Below are positions 1-11,694 of a stretch of 64,000 nt of DNA, piece by piece. Positions within the stretch are counted from its first letter, which is position 1. The number at the start of each line of letters is the position of its first letter. Source of the DNA: Metallyticus violacea. Its lineage: Eukaryota > Arthropoda > Insecta > Mantodea > Metallyticidae. The notes beneath the pieces were generated by a model that did no database searches, had not been told where the DNA came from, and saw only the letters and a program-made list of their open reading frames with translations. The stretch is taken from contig CM060833.1 of assembly GCA_030762175.1 (NCBI GenBank), forward strand, positions 3,854,501-3,918,500, written 5' to 3'. The position numbers were made by a program, and so were the translations under genes.

Positions 1-2400
1 GTATTCCAGTGTCAGCATCTCTACTGATTGGCTCTCGCTTCATTTATCTTCTGTTTTCTCGGACTAATCGAAACCTCAATTCTTTTACCGCTGAATACCG
101 TTCACTATATAATCTATCCAAGCGACAGGGTCGGTTCGTAAGTTGGTGCAACCCTACCTCCACCTAAAGAGTTTAAGTTCAAAACAATATCGAGTACCTA
201 TTACACAGTTTAAGTATAAAAATATGCAATAATATATACTCACTGTTTTAGACCAATTATTACACAACTGAAGGCTGATAAAGTAAAAACTACTATATTT
301 CAAAATAAATTACAAATATCAGGGTTTATACAACAGGTATAAGAGGAAAATGCAAATTTAAAAAAGCATATTGATGAATTACAAAAGATTCGCTCTTTGT
401 GCTTCATTTTATGTAAATTCAATAATGCATCGAAATGGTCCCATAGAAAATCCAAGTTACAAACAATAGTGCCATTCCAACCGCTTCAATATAATCGGAG
501 CTAAATGCAGTACCAATTTAAGTAACATGTTAACAGCTGAAAAAGTTGTAATTTTGTAGCTACAAATTATAAAACAAGTAGGTAAATCACTATATCACTT
601 AAGGTAACATTTAAAAACTGTAGCTAATCGAAGTCTCAGACGAAATATATTTAGCAAGCTGACAATGCTCTGAGTTGCTATGTAAACGGGGTAGCCAATC
701 AACAACACCCATTTCTCCCCGCTCTAAATATTGACAACCGTCCGACGCTCTGTTTCGGCTGTACTTATCTCGGAGCATAAAGTAAGCGTCTAAATGAAAT
801 ATCGTAAGTACGTTCTGACGGGATTGGGCTATACCAGAGGTGAAGCAACCCTCTATTACCAATAAATGCGTATATCAGCACTAAGAAATTGTTTAAATTT
901 AAATGAAAAACGGAAAACCATGAAATTAATAGATGCCTATGTTCTGGAGTGCAGCCGGGCTATACCTGCTTCACCTGAAAAACCGCATTTTTAATCTGTT
1001 TTTAATTTCTGCAGAAGTAATTCTTTCCTTTGTAAACACAATAATAATGTACGGTACTAAACATTCAACATTGTGAAAATTTACGCACCTGTAGCTATTC
1101 ATATGACTCTGTTCAAGACAATGGCAGACATAAGCTTTGCTTGATTGTTGAATAGTAATAATCAAAGGCTATTTCACAATTTGAAATCTCTACCTCACAT
1201 CTCAAATTTGATCAGTCATCATCAAATTCCACATCAAGGTAAAAAAATCAGCAACAGAGCCTCTAAAAATTCTTCAATAGGCCTATGGTCATACTCCAGT
1301 GGCCCCTAGACCCACCTCATCACGGGCTCGGGGTCTTCAGTTACGCCCCTGACCAGATTATTTTATTCAACTTTATAACGCTACAACAATCAGTCCTTTA
1401 AAACTGGAAGCAAAATTTTCTGGGAATGAATGCTACTGCTGGTTCTAAAATTAACAATAAGACTTGGATTGAAATTAGAATTGGAAGTTTGTAAAATGTT
1501 GATGCTTTTCTTAATATGGATAATTAATATTTTTATCTCGAATTTAAAAGATTTAATTAGATATAAGTTCATTGTAGTGACGAGAGGGGACGTTTCAGGT
1601 GATGCATACACATAATGATTGATAGGTAATATATTCTAATCTCATTTACTCCCACCTCCTCCAATCAAATACTCCTCAAAGTTAACATTGGTGTGCACCA
1701 CAACTGCAAACGAGATAATAACCGTAAATACAAATTTCGCGGAAATAGAAAATGCGTACAAACGTACGTGGTTTTTTCCCGCATAAAAACATGTTTAGCA
1801 ATAGTTATAGGAAATTAAAAGTTTAAATATTAGGGAGGGGGTTATGTAAACAGCAACCTTCTAAGGAAAACTGCTCTTGATCTGCGTTTAGGTAAATTAT
1901 CAGGGTGTTTTTACGCTGCAATTCACAGTTTCATACACTGAGAAAAAACGTAATTTAAACAAATATACATTTATTGATTAAATGTTAACTTGGGGGTTTA
2001 TTAATTTCTATTTAGCTCTTTAAAAAGAATCCTGCATTACTGAAAGAACCAAAGTTTACAGAAAACAGATAAGAGAACAAGTAGAACATAAGTATTTGTA
2101 GCTTGTACTTTTGAAAACTTGCATTTAATAATAATAGTAATAATTTAATTTATTGATCACTGAGCATGTACTGACAATTGAGTACTATATATTTCGTCAG
2201 TGCAGAAATTTTACAATAAAAAAATAAGATTTGCAATATAATTGCTTCTGGAGATGTATTCAATATCTCAAATTTCCTCTATGTATAAAGATGATATTTA
2301 AAAAAAAAAGCCCATTACGCAGGAGCTGTGTAAACTAAGCAAATTCCTCACTGGTTGAACATCTTTTAATAAAAATTAATATAAAAGCCAATTCGGCCTT
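1..2400. other. AT-rich intergenic DNA, no gene seen
   Basis: I see no open frame with a recognisable family, no splice-consistent exon chain and no clear transposon protein. Frames of 60 to 85 codons here occur on both strands and carry no motif I know. A (GTAATA)-like short stretch near 2125 and general A+T richness are the only structure noted. Confidence 0.5.
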
Positions 2401-2503
2401 ATTAATTAATGAAATAAGTTATGGCATTACTGTGTGGTATTAGGGAAACAAAATTAGCATTCTTGCAATCTATAAGATCACAAAAGAGAAACCACATTTT
2501 TAA

Positions 2504-2507
<4 letters not shown>

Positions 2508-2581
<74 letters not shown>

Positions 2582-2597
2582 GTTGTTGTTGTTGTTG
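2508..2597. repeat. Compound microsatellite (ATT)n(GTT)n
   Basis: About 24 ATT units are followed directly by five GTT units. The same ATT-to-GTT composition in the same order occurs at 40035-40096 and 48261-48360. Frames of poly-Ile through it are not genes. Confidence 0.95.
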
Positions 2598-2885
2598 AGA
2601 TTAAACCACAAGAATTAATGTGTACTGTTAATTAAATGAAATATCTGATTACTGATAGACAAAACTATTGTGTAGGCATTTGAAATATTTTTAGATGTAA
2701 CCATGGTTATGAACTGAGCTCTTGATGTCATCTTTACATTCCCTAAAATTAGAGAAATAACAGAAAGTTTCGAGTTACATTGCATATTTAAGATGATGTT
2801 CATATGTTTCAATAAAACAAAAACATGTTAATGCTAAATTATTTTCTCGTTTTATTTTAAAACAATTAGAGAACATTAAATGCAA

Positions 2886-3930
2886 GAGCACTTTTTAAAT
2901 TTCGATTTTCAAGTATACCTTTACTCCTAATAGTTCAATTTTTCTAATTTTCGGAAACTATTTTTCTTACTTATATGAATGGTATATACCGGATTTTGTT
3001 GTGAAGAAACAGATTTGATGCTGATAGAGTTATTTTTAAATTTCGTTTAACCCCCGAAAGTTTATCAGGTAGCCCCACTTCCAATAATCCGATATTTTTC
3101 AAAAACTATTTTTCTTATTGGATTTAAATGGCTTATGCCGAGTTTTGTTATGAATAAACAATTATTGGTGCTGTCAGAGCGATTTTTAAATTTTGGGTTT
3201 CGGGCACCACCCTCCAAATGGCTCGATTTCCCTAATTTTCAGAAATTATTTTTCTTATTCTATTAAACGGAGTTTCGTTACGAAAAAATATATATTAATG
3301 CCACGAGCGATTTTTTAATTTGGGGTGCAGGCAAACCTCCTTCCCCTCTCTTAATCCCCAATTTCCCTGATTTTCAGAAACGATTTTTCTTATTCTATTT
3401 AAATAGCATATACTGAGTTTCATTGCGAAAAATCATCCATTAATGTCACTACAGTGATTTTTAAATTTTGGGTTTTAGGTAAACCCCCTCTCCTAATTGT
3501 TTTATTTCACTGATTTTCGACTGCTTATGGTGCATCAGTAGTAAAAACGGTCGTTAAACATTATTAAAAAAACTGATTTTCGAAAACTATTTTTGTACTT
3601 TATTTCAAATTATATGCTGTTTCCTTTAAAAACGTTGAAAATTGCAGCCGCTAGATCGATTTTTAAATTTCGCTTTAATCTCCAAAAGGTTTCCATTTAT
3701 ACTCCTATTCCGAGTGGGCCGATTGCCACGATTTTCGAAAACTACTTTTATAAACGTATTTGAAAGATTTTTACTGAGTTTCGTTGAGATAAAGCAAAAT
3801 TTACAGCAATGTTTTTTAAGAAAATTTTCGCTTTCGGTAAACCCCCACCCCCCGTGGGCCAATTTTGCTGGTTAATGAACTCGACGAATCATTTGTTAAC
3901 TCATAGCTATGTGCCGAGTTTCATTGAGGG
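2886..3930 (+). repeat. Satellite-like array, about 135-155 bp units
   Basis: Seven or so diverged copies of one unit follow each other. Recurring landmarks are a GAGCGATTTTTAAATTT box, a C-rich run (AACCCCC), a gatTTTCgnAAACTATTTTTCTTA box (near 2955, 3103, 3241, 3375, 3581 and 3735) and a GAGTTTCGTTGnGA box. The same unit forms arrays at 24160-25058 and at 61570-63220, in the opposite orientation. No protein frame runs through it. The array ends in a 24-base A run at 3931-3954. Confidence 0.8.
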
Positions 3931-3987
3931 AAAAAAAAAAAAAAAAAAAAAAAACAATAACAAAACAAAATTCGAGCGCTAGAGAGA

Positions 3988-4288
3988 TTTTGTTGTTGAT
4001 TTGGTTTATTTAAGGACTCTCTTTAACATCTCAGGTCATCAGCGTCCCATTCAAATCCGGGCGTGAAACGGCCGACAAATTTTACTCGGAGGCCTCTCCT
4101 TTCAGGCTTGAGGTTCTTTTTCGTGCTGCAAATGACACGGGACCCACGGCTTTACTTCCCTTCCGAAGGAAGCCCCATACTTAGGATTTTTACGCCCGAA
4201 AAAATCGATCGATCCTGGCCGGGTTCGAACCCGCGATCTTGGGTTTAGAAGGCAAGTATGGTTACTAATACACCACCAGGACCGACGC
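3988..4288 (-). mobile_element. tRNA-derived SINE, family A, full length
   Basis: Read on the minus strand from 4286, it starts GTCGGTCCTGGTGGTGTA with a tRNA-type A box, followed about 45 bases on by a B box GGTTCGAACCC. A body with the palindromic CTTCCnnnGGAAG segment and a tail ending in a TAAATAAA-like run follow. CTAGAGAGA is repeated at both edges (3979-3987 and 4289-4297), which fits a target-site duplication. Five copies of this family lie in the window. Confidence 0.85.
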
Positions 4289-4297
4289 CTAGAGAGA

Positions 4298-5449
4298 GAA
4301 CAGACACGAATATAAATATATGCATATTTTCAAAATATATCATTTTTTAAAATTTTAGATGCCTAATGCGTACTGTCGATGCAGGGTTTGGATAGATCAG
4401 TAAAAACGCTTTCCATTTGTACAACAGCAACAACTTACATTCCTTCTGAATTCGCTAAAAAATAAAATAGCCGAAAAATAAGGAGATTTCTTAGGGTGAC
4501 GACGTCAATAGCTTCGGAATTCGCTAAAACTTGAGTTTCGCAAAAAATAACATCTAAGGAGTATTGGGGTCTAAAAATGATGGTTTGCTACGTTTTGTGT
4601 GATTGCGCAAAAATAATAAATTAATAATGATTAAAATGTTCGAATGTTTCATTGATAATCTATACAGGTGAAAATTTTCAAAATTGTTTTCATACAAGAT
4701 AACAAATTTGCTTTAGAAATAAAAACACATTTGTTTTTAAGGATTTTTTATAGACGGGAGTCAATGTGATTTAATTAAACGACAGTCATATAAATGAATA
4801 ACTGGCAGTTTATGTAAGGAGTGATAAATGCCAGGATGTTTAAATATTTTTGATCCCTTTGTCACAACTCGAACAAGTTTTTCAAATGCCGAAAAGTCAC
4901 AGTTATGTCAAGAGCAAACTGGACAAACCAATCTCTCTGAGATAACGCAGACCTTGAGCACTAATCACCAGTTGCCTGCTGATCTTGAGGCGTGAAGGAA
5001 CCAAACAGCTGTTTACAAGTCACATTTTAGAGGTATGTGCTAAACTTTAACTTCTGACAGGCAATTGTTTGTCTTTAACAGATACGAAACTGTTATATAT
5101 ATATATGAGAAAAATAAAGTAACACTATTAACTTTGTAATAAATTAACAGTAGTTATAATAGCTTTTAAAAGGATAAAACACTAAGATAAATTCACATCG
5201 CTATATTTCGAACTCGAGTTCGAAATAATAGTTCTATGGCAAGAATTCAAGTGTTATATACACGAGACCGTATCATAATGTAACTAATGACTACCTAATT
5301 TTAGAACTGAAAGTTGCAGTCTTGCCGCACTGGAATAAAAAAATAACTGAATATTAGTGATGCAAACCATTGTTTTACAAATTACAATTGAAAAATAGCT
5401 GTCTTGCTTTATCACACAATTACGAAATTATAATACGAAATTATTCGAG
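4298..5449. other. Intergenic stretch without recognised gene
   Basis: Nothing protein-like stands out. It holds a perfect 24-bp palindrome at 5204-5227 centred on CTCGAG, next to sequence (AGGATAAAACACTAAGATAA) resembling a dispersed repeat also seen near 49500-49660 and 58430-58530. Confidence 0.5.
5204..5227. repeat. Perfect 24-bp palindrome
   Basis: Every base matches its reverse complement around the central CTCGAG. The half-site TTCGAAATATAG recurs in diverged form as TTTGAAATATAGC near 49528, where it is preceded by a GAAGAAGAAC segment. This suggests the palindrome is a head-to-head junction of a dispersed repeat. Confidence 0.8.
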
Positions 5450-5458
5450 CAATGCATG

Positions 5459-5740
5459 ATTTTTTTTTTAATTATTTATTTATGGACGCTCTTTAACAGC
5501 TCAGGTCATCAGCGTCCCATTCAACTCAGGGCGTGAAACGGCCGACAAATTTTGCTCAGAGGCCTCTCTTTCAGGCTTGAGGTTCTTTTTCGTGCCGTAA
5601 ATGCTTTACTTCCCTTCTGAAGGAAGCCATACTTAGGATTTTTACGCCCCGAAAAAATCCATCGGTGCTGGCCGGGTTCGAACCCGCGATCTTGGGTTTA
5701 GGAGGCAAGTATGGTAACCACTACACCACCAGGACCGACA
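5459..5740 (-). mobile_element. tRNA-derived SINE, family A
   Basis: This minus-strand copy keeps the GTCGGTCCTGGTGGTGTAGT head, the B box GGTTCGAACCC and the body with GAAGGAAG. It is flanked by CAATGCATG at 5450-5458 and 5741-5749, a 9-bp target-site duplication. A T run (A run on its own strand) at the 3' side fits a LINE-mobilised tail. Confidence 0.88.
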
Positions 5741-5749
5741 CAATGCATG

Positions 5750-7370
5750 TTAAAATTAACAGTTTCACTATACGAAGTACACCGGGTAAAATTAAACCCA
5801 GGATCTTTAATAAACATTCTTCTTTTTGCACCAAACTCTGAATAAAACACGTTCTCGCTCATACATTTTTTTAGATTTTTCAGGCAGCAAATCATTCCTT
5901 GTGTTAGTCGTCGCTTTAACCCCACAGTGGACATCCTTCAAAATCTTTATGTTTTCGTCAAAATTTCATTATACATTTCAATAAACCTTCCTATCATTCA
6001 GCTACTAAATGTTTCAATAAAATCAACAATAACTAACAATGCACTAGCGCGCAACTATACAAATATGAACAAACACTAATCGATCGATATTTCTAGTTCT
6101 TGTTATTTTTAACTTTCCAACCGACAATAAATTAAAAATAAGTTACATTACGATATGGTAGTGTAAAAATAATATGTAGCATATTTGTTGAAAGGCTTTG
6201 AAAGGCATGAAATGCAACTAATACATTTGAATGCACAATACGTACCTTTCAACATTTGCATTACAATATACCATTTAACGGATAAAGCAGTGGTAAATTA
6301 CTGAAGAAAAAGTAAACAATAAAAAAGAGGAAAAGGATAGAATTTGTGTTTCTGTTAATGATCGTGATTATTAATACTCTCTTTTGCCTTATTTATCTAT
6401 GTATTTTGTTTTTTATTTAGTTGTTTGTTTTACCAAGAAGGAAAACGAGGTTAAAATGTTTTGCTTTTTTCTAATTTGTTACTTTCTGTTTTTTTCTTTC
6501 TCTTACCCCCTCTCTCTCCTACATCTCTTTCTAAGATAGGGAACATTTGCATTCATTTTCTTATCCCCTCCCTTATACTCTTTTTCTATCAATGAAAACT
6601 ACATCGCATGGTTTGTTGGTTCCCCTATATGGCAATTCTGTTACTGAACTAAGCCTTATGAAAGACATTATCTAAAACTGACCTTCTGTGACAAGAGATT
6701 ACGGGTCAAGACTAACAAGAGAAATCCGGTTTTTACAATCAGCCTTAGATGCAGTTAAAGATTAGCTAACTTTAACGCGCTTTCAATTCTGAAATTTCTC
6801 TTCCTCTTTTTAAATTGTTATTAGTTTATTTAGTGACAAATGTATCTAATTAGTTTTTCGTTTTTAAAATTTTTAATCTTATATTTTGAGGGTTCTGTTA
6901 GGAAAACCAGAAAAATCTCAGATTGTCTAAGCATGTCCATTAAGTGGGGGGAAATATTTAAGTATTGTTAGATCCAGCGAGATTCAAACTCGTGCCTTTG
7001 GCATACCAAAACATCTTAAAGTTGATGTTAAATCGTTTCTCAGTACGAGGTCTAGCTAAGAACATATGTTTAGATATACTAAATTTTACCGTTTATCTCG
7101 TTTGCTAGTAAAATTATTTTGACTTTGATTTGCACTAAATATGAAAGTAAGCTTTAAATTAACTTTTCTAAAATATATTTACAAAAAATTAATTAATGAG
7201 TTCTGAATAATTAATGAGTTCTGAACATGCTGCTGCTACTGCTGAATATAGATCGCAAAACAATCTTAATACAAATATTGAAGTAACGAATATATTTAAA
7301 TAATAATTATGGTTTTCTTGAAACAAACGTGTTGATGAACTTTTGATTAAATTCTAGAATCTATAGAATG
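5750..7370. other. Intergenic stretch without recognised gene
   Basis: No convincing coding region or complete mobile element was seen. Short pyrimidine-rich runs occur near 6480-6530. The B-box-like phrase GATTCAAACTCG near 6981 may be SINE debris. Confidence 0.4.
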
Positions 7371-7375
7371 AACTC

Positions 7376-7530
7376 TATGTGACCGCCTGCTAATCCGAAC
7401 GGCCTGGGTTCGAATCCCGGTCAGGTGAAGCTTTGTGGTTAAGGGATGATGTTTCAGGTGGTACATCTTAAGGAAAAATTGCAACCAGAAATCATCCCTG
7501 CCAGTTCAGAACACACGTTTTAAAGCCTAC
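7376..7530 (+). mobile_element. Probable SINE fragment with tRNA B box
   Basis: GGCCTGGGTTCGAATCCCGG resembles a tRNA T arm, but the arm has a mismatch and no full tRNA cloverleaf can be drawn upstream, so this is not called a tRNA gene. Other B-box-like phrases follow near 7650 (GATTTGAATCC) and on the minus strand near 8770 (GGATTCAAAC), suggesting further decayed SINEs. Confidence 0.4.
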
Positions 7531-7859
7531 TTCAGTTCGTATTCAAGTTATGCCATAAACAGGAATACATTTATTTGGATTGTGTGCTCTGTAGGCTGAG
7601 AGAATAAAAGCGCATGTCTAGTGATCAGAAATACCTAGATTTGAATCCTATTTTTGCTTGACTTTTTTTATTTATTCTTTTATAAAGTAAAATTAATATT
7701 TAATATATGGCAATAATTCTTCGGTTATCATTGGTGCTGGCGTGTTCATGACCTCTCATCTTACAGAAGGTTATAGATTATAGCAGCCTTGAGCCCTGAT
7801 TTGTTTGTCAGATATCATACACACAGTAATTCACTTTTGACGTTGTAAACATTGCAGGC

Positions 7860-8520
7860 TATTTTGTGTCTCAAGCTGCAAGATCGGTGCGGTTATCTAG
7901 GAAAGGAATTTTTCCCCATTGTCCTGGTTCAGGACGAAAACGTGAGTCCATTCCTTAGAAGGATGCTACTCTGGTTGAAGAAGCAGACAGCAATCTCTTC
8001 CAGGATGTCTCTGCAATGAGAAATGGTTCTTATTTCCCTAGATTGAATGCCGCAGGGTTCTTTGATTCATCAGCTGCTATGAAGGAGCGCCTTAAAAGCC
8101 ATCACAGATTACCTTGCCTCGCTTTTGCAGAAGAAAATATAATAGGGTTTTACTCACAGACGAGATGACGTTTTCACATACAAATGGAAGAAAATAATCG
8201 CCCACCGTTCCAGAACAACGCGAGATGACTAGTTCAACTGTATCGTCAAGGTCGTGTATCTGTGACATGGGATTGAATGTCCGCGCGTGTTGTGTTGGCA
8301 TTGAATTCCATCAAGTTATTCATCTTGTCAACAGATTTCAAGCTGGTTCCTGCAGAGGCAGGGTATCATAACAATTGAGCCTTCTTGCTCGTCAGATTTG
8401 AATCTTAAAGAAAATGTGGGGGCAAATTGGCAGAGGGGAAACAAGTGGTAGAATTTGATTGGCCTGCACGACATTGAAGGATTAAAGAGGCTTAGTGGAA
8501 CCAAGGACGTTTGGGATAAA
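7860..8520 (+). mobile_element. Decayed Tc1-like transposon remnant
   Basis: A short stretch reads like the end of a Tc1 transposase (PSCSSDLNLKENVGANW near 8380-8430, compare PDLNPIENVW). An upstream segment (IQLYRQGRVSV near 8240) resembles the helix-turn-helix start of such proteins. The catalytic middle is missing, so this looks internally deleted. The family call is by recall of motifs only. Confidence 0.4.
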
Positions 8521-8937
8521 ACAACCTCCCGTTAAAACGTGCCTAGGTATTTGATTCCATCCATGTCCTTTTTTAGTTTTTCATTTAAGAGTAGTTATTA
8601 ATTTCTTATTTATTTTGAAAACAAAGAAAATAACTTTACTTTTTTATGTCAGCATAAATACCTTAAAATTCAAAGTAACCTTTTCAATTTAAACGTTATA
8701 TTATCATGTGTATACTAAACATTACTTTTACTTGCAAATTAAAAATATCAAAGAATTCACGCATGGGCAGGATTCAAACTTCGGTAGTTCTTATTGGTAG
8801 ATACCTGTTCGACTACTATGCGGACTGATGACGTCCGAACGAGGCTAAAGGCTGTAATATTCGCATCCAAAGACATGTCAGTGTAAATCGAGCGCTGACT
8901 TGAGCAGAAAGACAAAATAATGCTTTGAGTCTGCTTG

Positions 8938-8960
8938 CTCTCTCTCTCTCTCTCTCTCTC
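8938..8960. repeat. (CT)n microsatellite
   Basis: About eleven CT units. A similar (CT)n tract followed by CA/CG-rich sequence lies near 23996-24020. Confidence 0.9.
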
Positions 8961-9234
8961 ATTGTATACATACACATAATGACTCTTAATGGTTAAATGC
9001 TCCTACTATCGCTGCCTTTCACTTCTATCAGAATACTCCATAAACTTACCGAAACATAGGTTTGCATCTCGACTGCAAACTAAGTCTTACACAGACAACA
9101 GCAAATACAAACATCATACGCAATATACAGTGTTTATTTAATAATTCTGTGAAACATTTTACAAATTAATTACAGATAAACTATGTAACGTATCAGTGTA
9201 ATTCTTATGCCGATAGAAAGAGAAACTCTCCAGA

Positions 9235-9411
9235 TTTGTTAGGAAATAAAACTGTATCGCTTAGTCGTCGTGATTTGCGCTGGGAGTAAATTACATAGTT
9301 CCTTAGCAACGGTAACAGTCTACAAGTTTTGTTAGGAAACAAAACTATCGCTTAGTCGTCGCGGTTTGCTGCTACGAATAAATTACATGGTTCCTTAGCA
9401 ACTGTAACAGT
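9235..9411. repeat. Tandem duplication, 93-bp offset
   Basis: Units at 9235-9320 and 9328-9411 share TTTGTTAGGAAA, CGCTTAGTCGTCG, AAATTACAT and TTCCTTAGCAAC in the same order. It lies just upstream of the transposase remnant at 9430 and may belong to that element's end. Confidence 0.75.
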
Positions 9412-9429
9412 AACACCCAATATAGCGTT

Positions 9430-9925
9430 AAATAAACGTGAGAAGTTATTTTCTGTTTTGGAATATATGCAAGAACATTGCTCATTGTGATTGTGCAACG
9501 AGTTTTCGAGCACAATTCAATAAGGAGCTTGTTTAAAATAAGAAAATGGCATGAAATATTTGAGAATTGAAGACAGTCTATGCATCGCTCATTAGCCAGT
9601 ACGTCTTGGACCATGTGAAGAAACAGAGAAGCTTATCAACTGAGACCCCAAAAGCCCATGTGAGAGTTTAGAACTTGGCCTCTCACAAACTAAAGTGCAG
9701 CTCATTCTGCATAAGCGACTAAAATTAAACCCCTACAAGCTTCAGCTACACCAGTCTTTCAGCGTTGGTGACAAACAAGTTAGTGTCAATTTTTCTACTG
9801 AAATGCAGACGATATTGGAAGTTGATGATTTCGCTCATCTTTTCCGACGAAGCCATGTGTCCTGAAAGGTAAATCGTCATAATGTTCAGATATGGAGATT
9901 GAAAATCCCTACACAATAATTATGC
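9430..9925 (+). pseudogene. Tc1/mariner-superfamily transposase, decayed
   Basis: Translation across frameshifts gives a recognisable series: ELGLSQTKVQLILHKRLKLN, then PYKLQLHQSFSVGDKQ near 9730-9780, a region where the first catalytic Asp should lie, and VNRHNVQIWRLKIPTQ near 9870-9915. That order is typical of a DDE transposase family common in arthropods (helix-turn-helix, linker, then the NRHNVxIW phrase). Stops and shifts break the frame, and the downstream catalytic part is absent before the foldback element. This is a dead copy. The subfamily is not determined. Confidence 0.6.
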
Positions 9926-10167
9926 CTGTCGGGTAAAAAATAACAACAAAGGACGCAAGTAGCACAACCTAAAGGGATAGTAGTCAAGGCGAGGGCGGCA
10001 GTGGCACAAGAAACCCCTCCAACACAAGGAAGCATTGCAGCCGCATTGGAAAATCTAAAGGGAACTTTTATAGGATAATCTACCAAAATATGGGTCTAGA
10101 ACGGCTGCATAAAGCTCCCGGGCACGTCTTGAAAGAACAGCAGATCAAAGAACAGTAGTATATGTGC

Positions 10168-11692
10168 CTTCTTAGCAGACTTACTGGCTGTGCGACTAGC
10201 ACCACCAGTGGGCTAGCACCAGCAGTGGCCTCGCACACAGCAGCCAGCAACAGCCAGATAAGGAGAGACTATTTTATTGATTATACAAAATGGCGAATAT
10301 TTTATACATATAATTATACAAAATGTTGCAATTTTATATACATAATTATACAAAAATATTAATTACAAATATTGGTGGTGAGTTTGTTACATTAAAATAT
10401 TTTACAATTGCGATAAATATACTGTCGTAAACAAAATTTTCAAAAAGCATTGAAAGTTTTCCCGCACAAAAATATTAATTACAAAATGGTCGGGTTTGCT
10501 ATTCAACACAATGGCAAAAATCCTGGTGCACAAACAAGTTTCTTTTCCTAAATATTATGTTTAAAATATGTCAACGTGTATTTTGGTCAACAATCACCAT
10601 TGTCATTGTGTTCGTCTTTGCTGCTTTCGGTTCGATCCTCGAAGGTGTTGTGAGTAGCATGTGGTGTTCCTGGGCTGACGAAATCGCCGAGAAGCACCCT
10701 CACCGCAGGGCAGATGTCTTGTTGACGGTACTGCGAATCTATAGTGGAGTCTGGCGTTGTTGATGACCCTCGCCGAGATTTCAGGGGAGATCAAGTTAAT
10801 GCCCCCTGCTTGTTGTGGCTGTCAAAAGCGAGTGAGATTGTTGCCACTGGGTCTGTTTGGCAAGTCAAGTTTTAAGTTGGTGTAAAATATACGACGTACC
10901 TCCGGTAGCCGTTTCAGAGAATCTCTGCTCCTTGGTATACGATGTAAAAGGCAAAATAGTTGATTTAGTTGACAAACTCTGCAGAAAGGTTGTTGAATCG
11001 TGTGGGTAGAAATACTTCCTTCCCGTTCTCGAGTCAGACAAGCGTTCAGGGTCCGTTCTTGATGGAGGTGGCCCGGATGTCTTACACGATGTGCGGCACG
11101 TTACGGACACGCAGTACCGTCAACAAGACATCTGCCCGTCAGTGAGGGTGGTTCTCGACGATTTCGTCGGCTCAGGAACACCACATGCTACTCACCACAC
11201 CTTCGAGGATCGAACCGAAAGCAGCAACGACGAAGACAGTGACAATGGTGATTGTGAACAAAGTACGACATATTTTAAACATAATATTTAGAAGAAGAAA
11301 CTTCTTTGTGCACCTGTGTTTTTGCCATTGTGTAGGATAGCAATCCTGCCATTTTGTAATTCATATTTTTGTGCAGGAAAACTTTTAATACTTTTTGAGA
11401 AAAAAAAAGTTTACAACAGTGTATGTATTACCATTGTAAAACATGTATATGTAACAAACACAGCACCCATTTTTTGTAATTAATATTTTTCTATAATTAT
11501 ATATGTATAAAATTGGCAACATTTTGTATAATTATATGTATCAAACATCAGTCATTTAGTATAATTATACATATAAAATATGAGTCATTTTGTATAATCC
11601 ATAAAATAATCCCTCTTTAGCTGGCCGTTGAGTGCGAGGCCACTGAACCCACTGGTGGTGCTAGTCACAGAAACCGGTAAGTCTGCTAAGGA
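10168..11692. mobile_element. Foldback element with about 570-bp inverted arms
   Basis: The arm at 10168-10737 is the diverged reverse complement of 11116-11692. Outermost bases are CTTAGCAGACTTAC on the left and their complement on the right. Matching inner landmarks include ACTAGCACCACCAGTGGG, repeated ATAATTATACAAAAT blocks, GTTCGATCCTCGAAGGTG and GTCTTGTTGACGGTACTGCG. The central 378 bp (10738-11115) is unpaired and has no recognised protein. The form fits a non-autonomous DNA transposon with very long terminal inverted repeats. I did not find a clear target-site duplication. Confidence 0.75.
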
Positions 11693-11694
11693 AA

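Noticed and set aside
2402..2618. Poly-Ile proteins on both strands
   Set aside because: They are translations of the ATT microsatellite.
7400..7440. A tRNA gene with T arm GGTTCGAATCC
   Set aside because: No acceptor, D and anticodon arms can be paired around it and the T stem has a mismatch; more likely SINE debris.
10557..11291. Four 63-81-codon frames in the foldback element as genes
   Set aside because: They lie in the inverted arms and centre, mirror each other in part, and carry no known domain.
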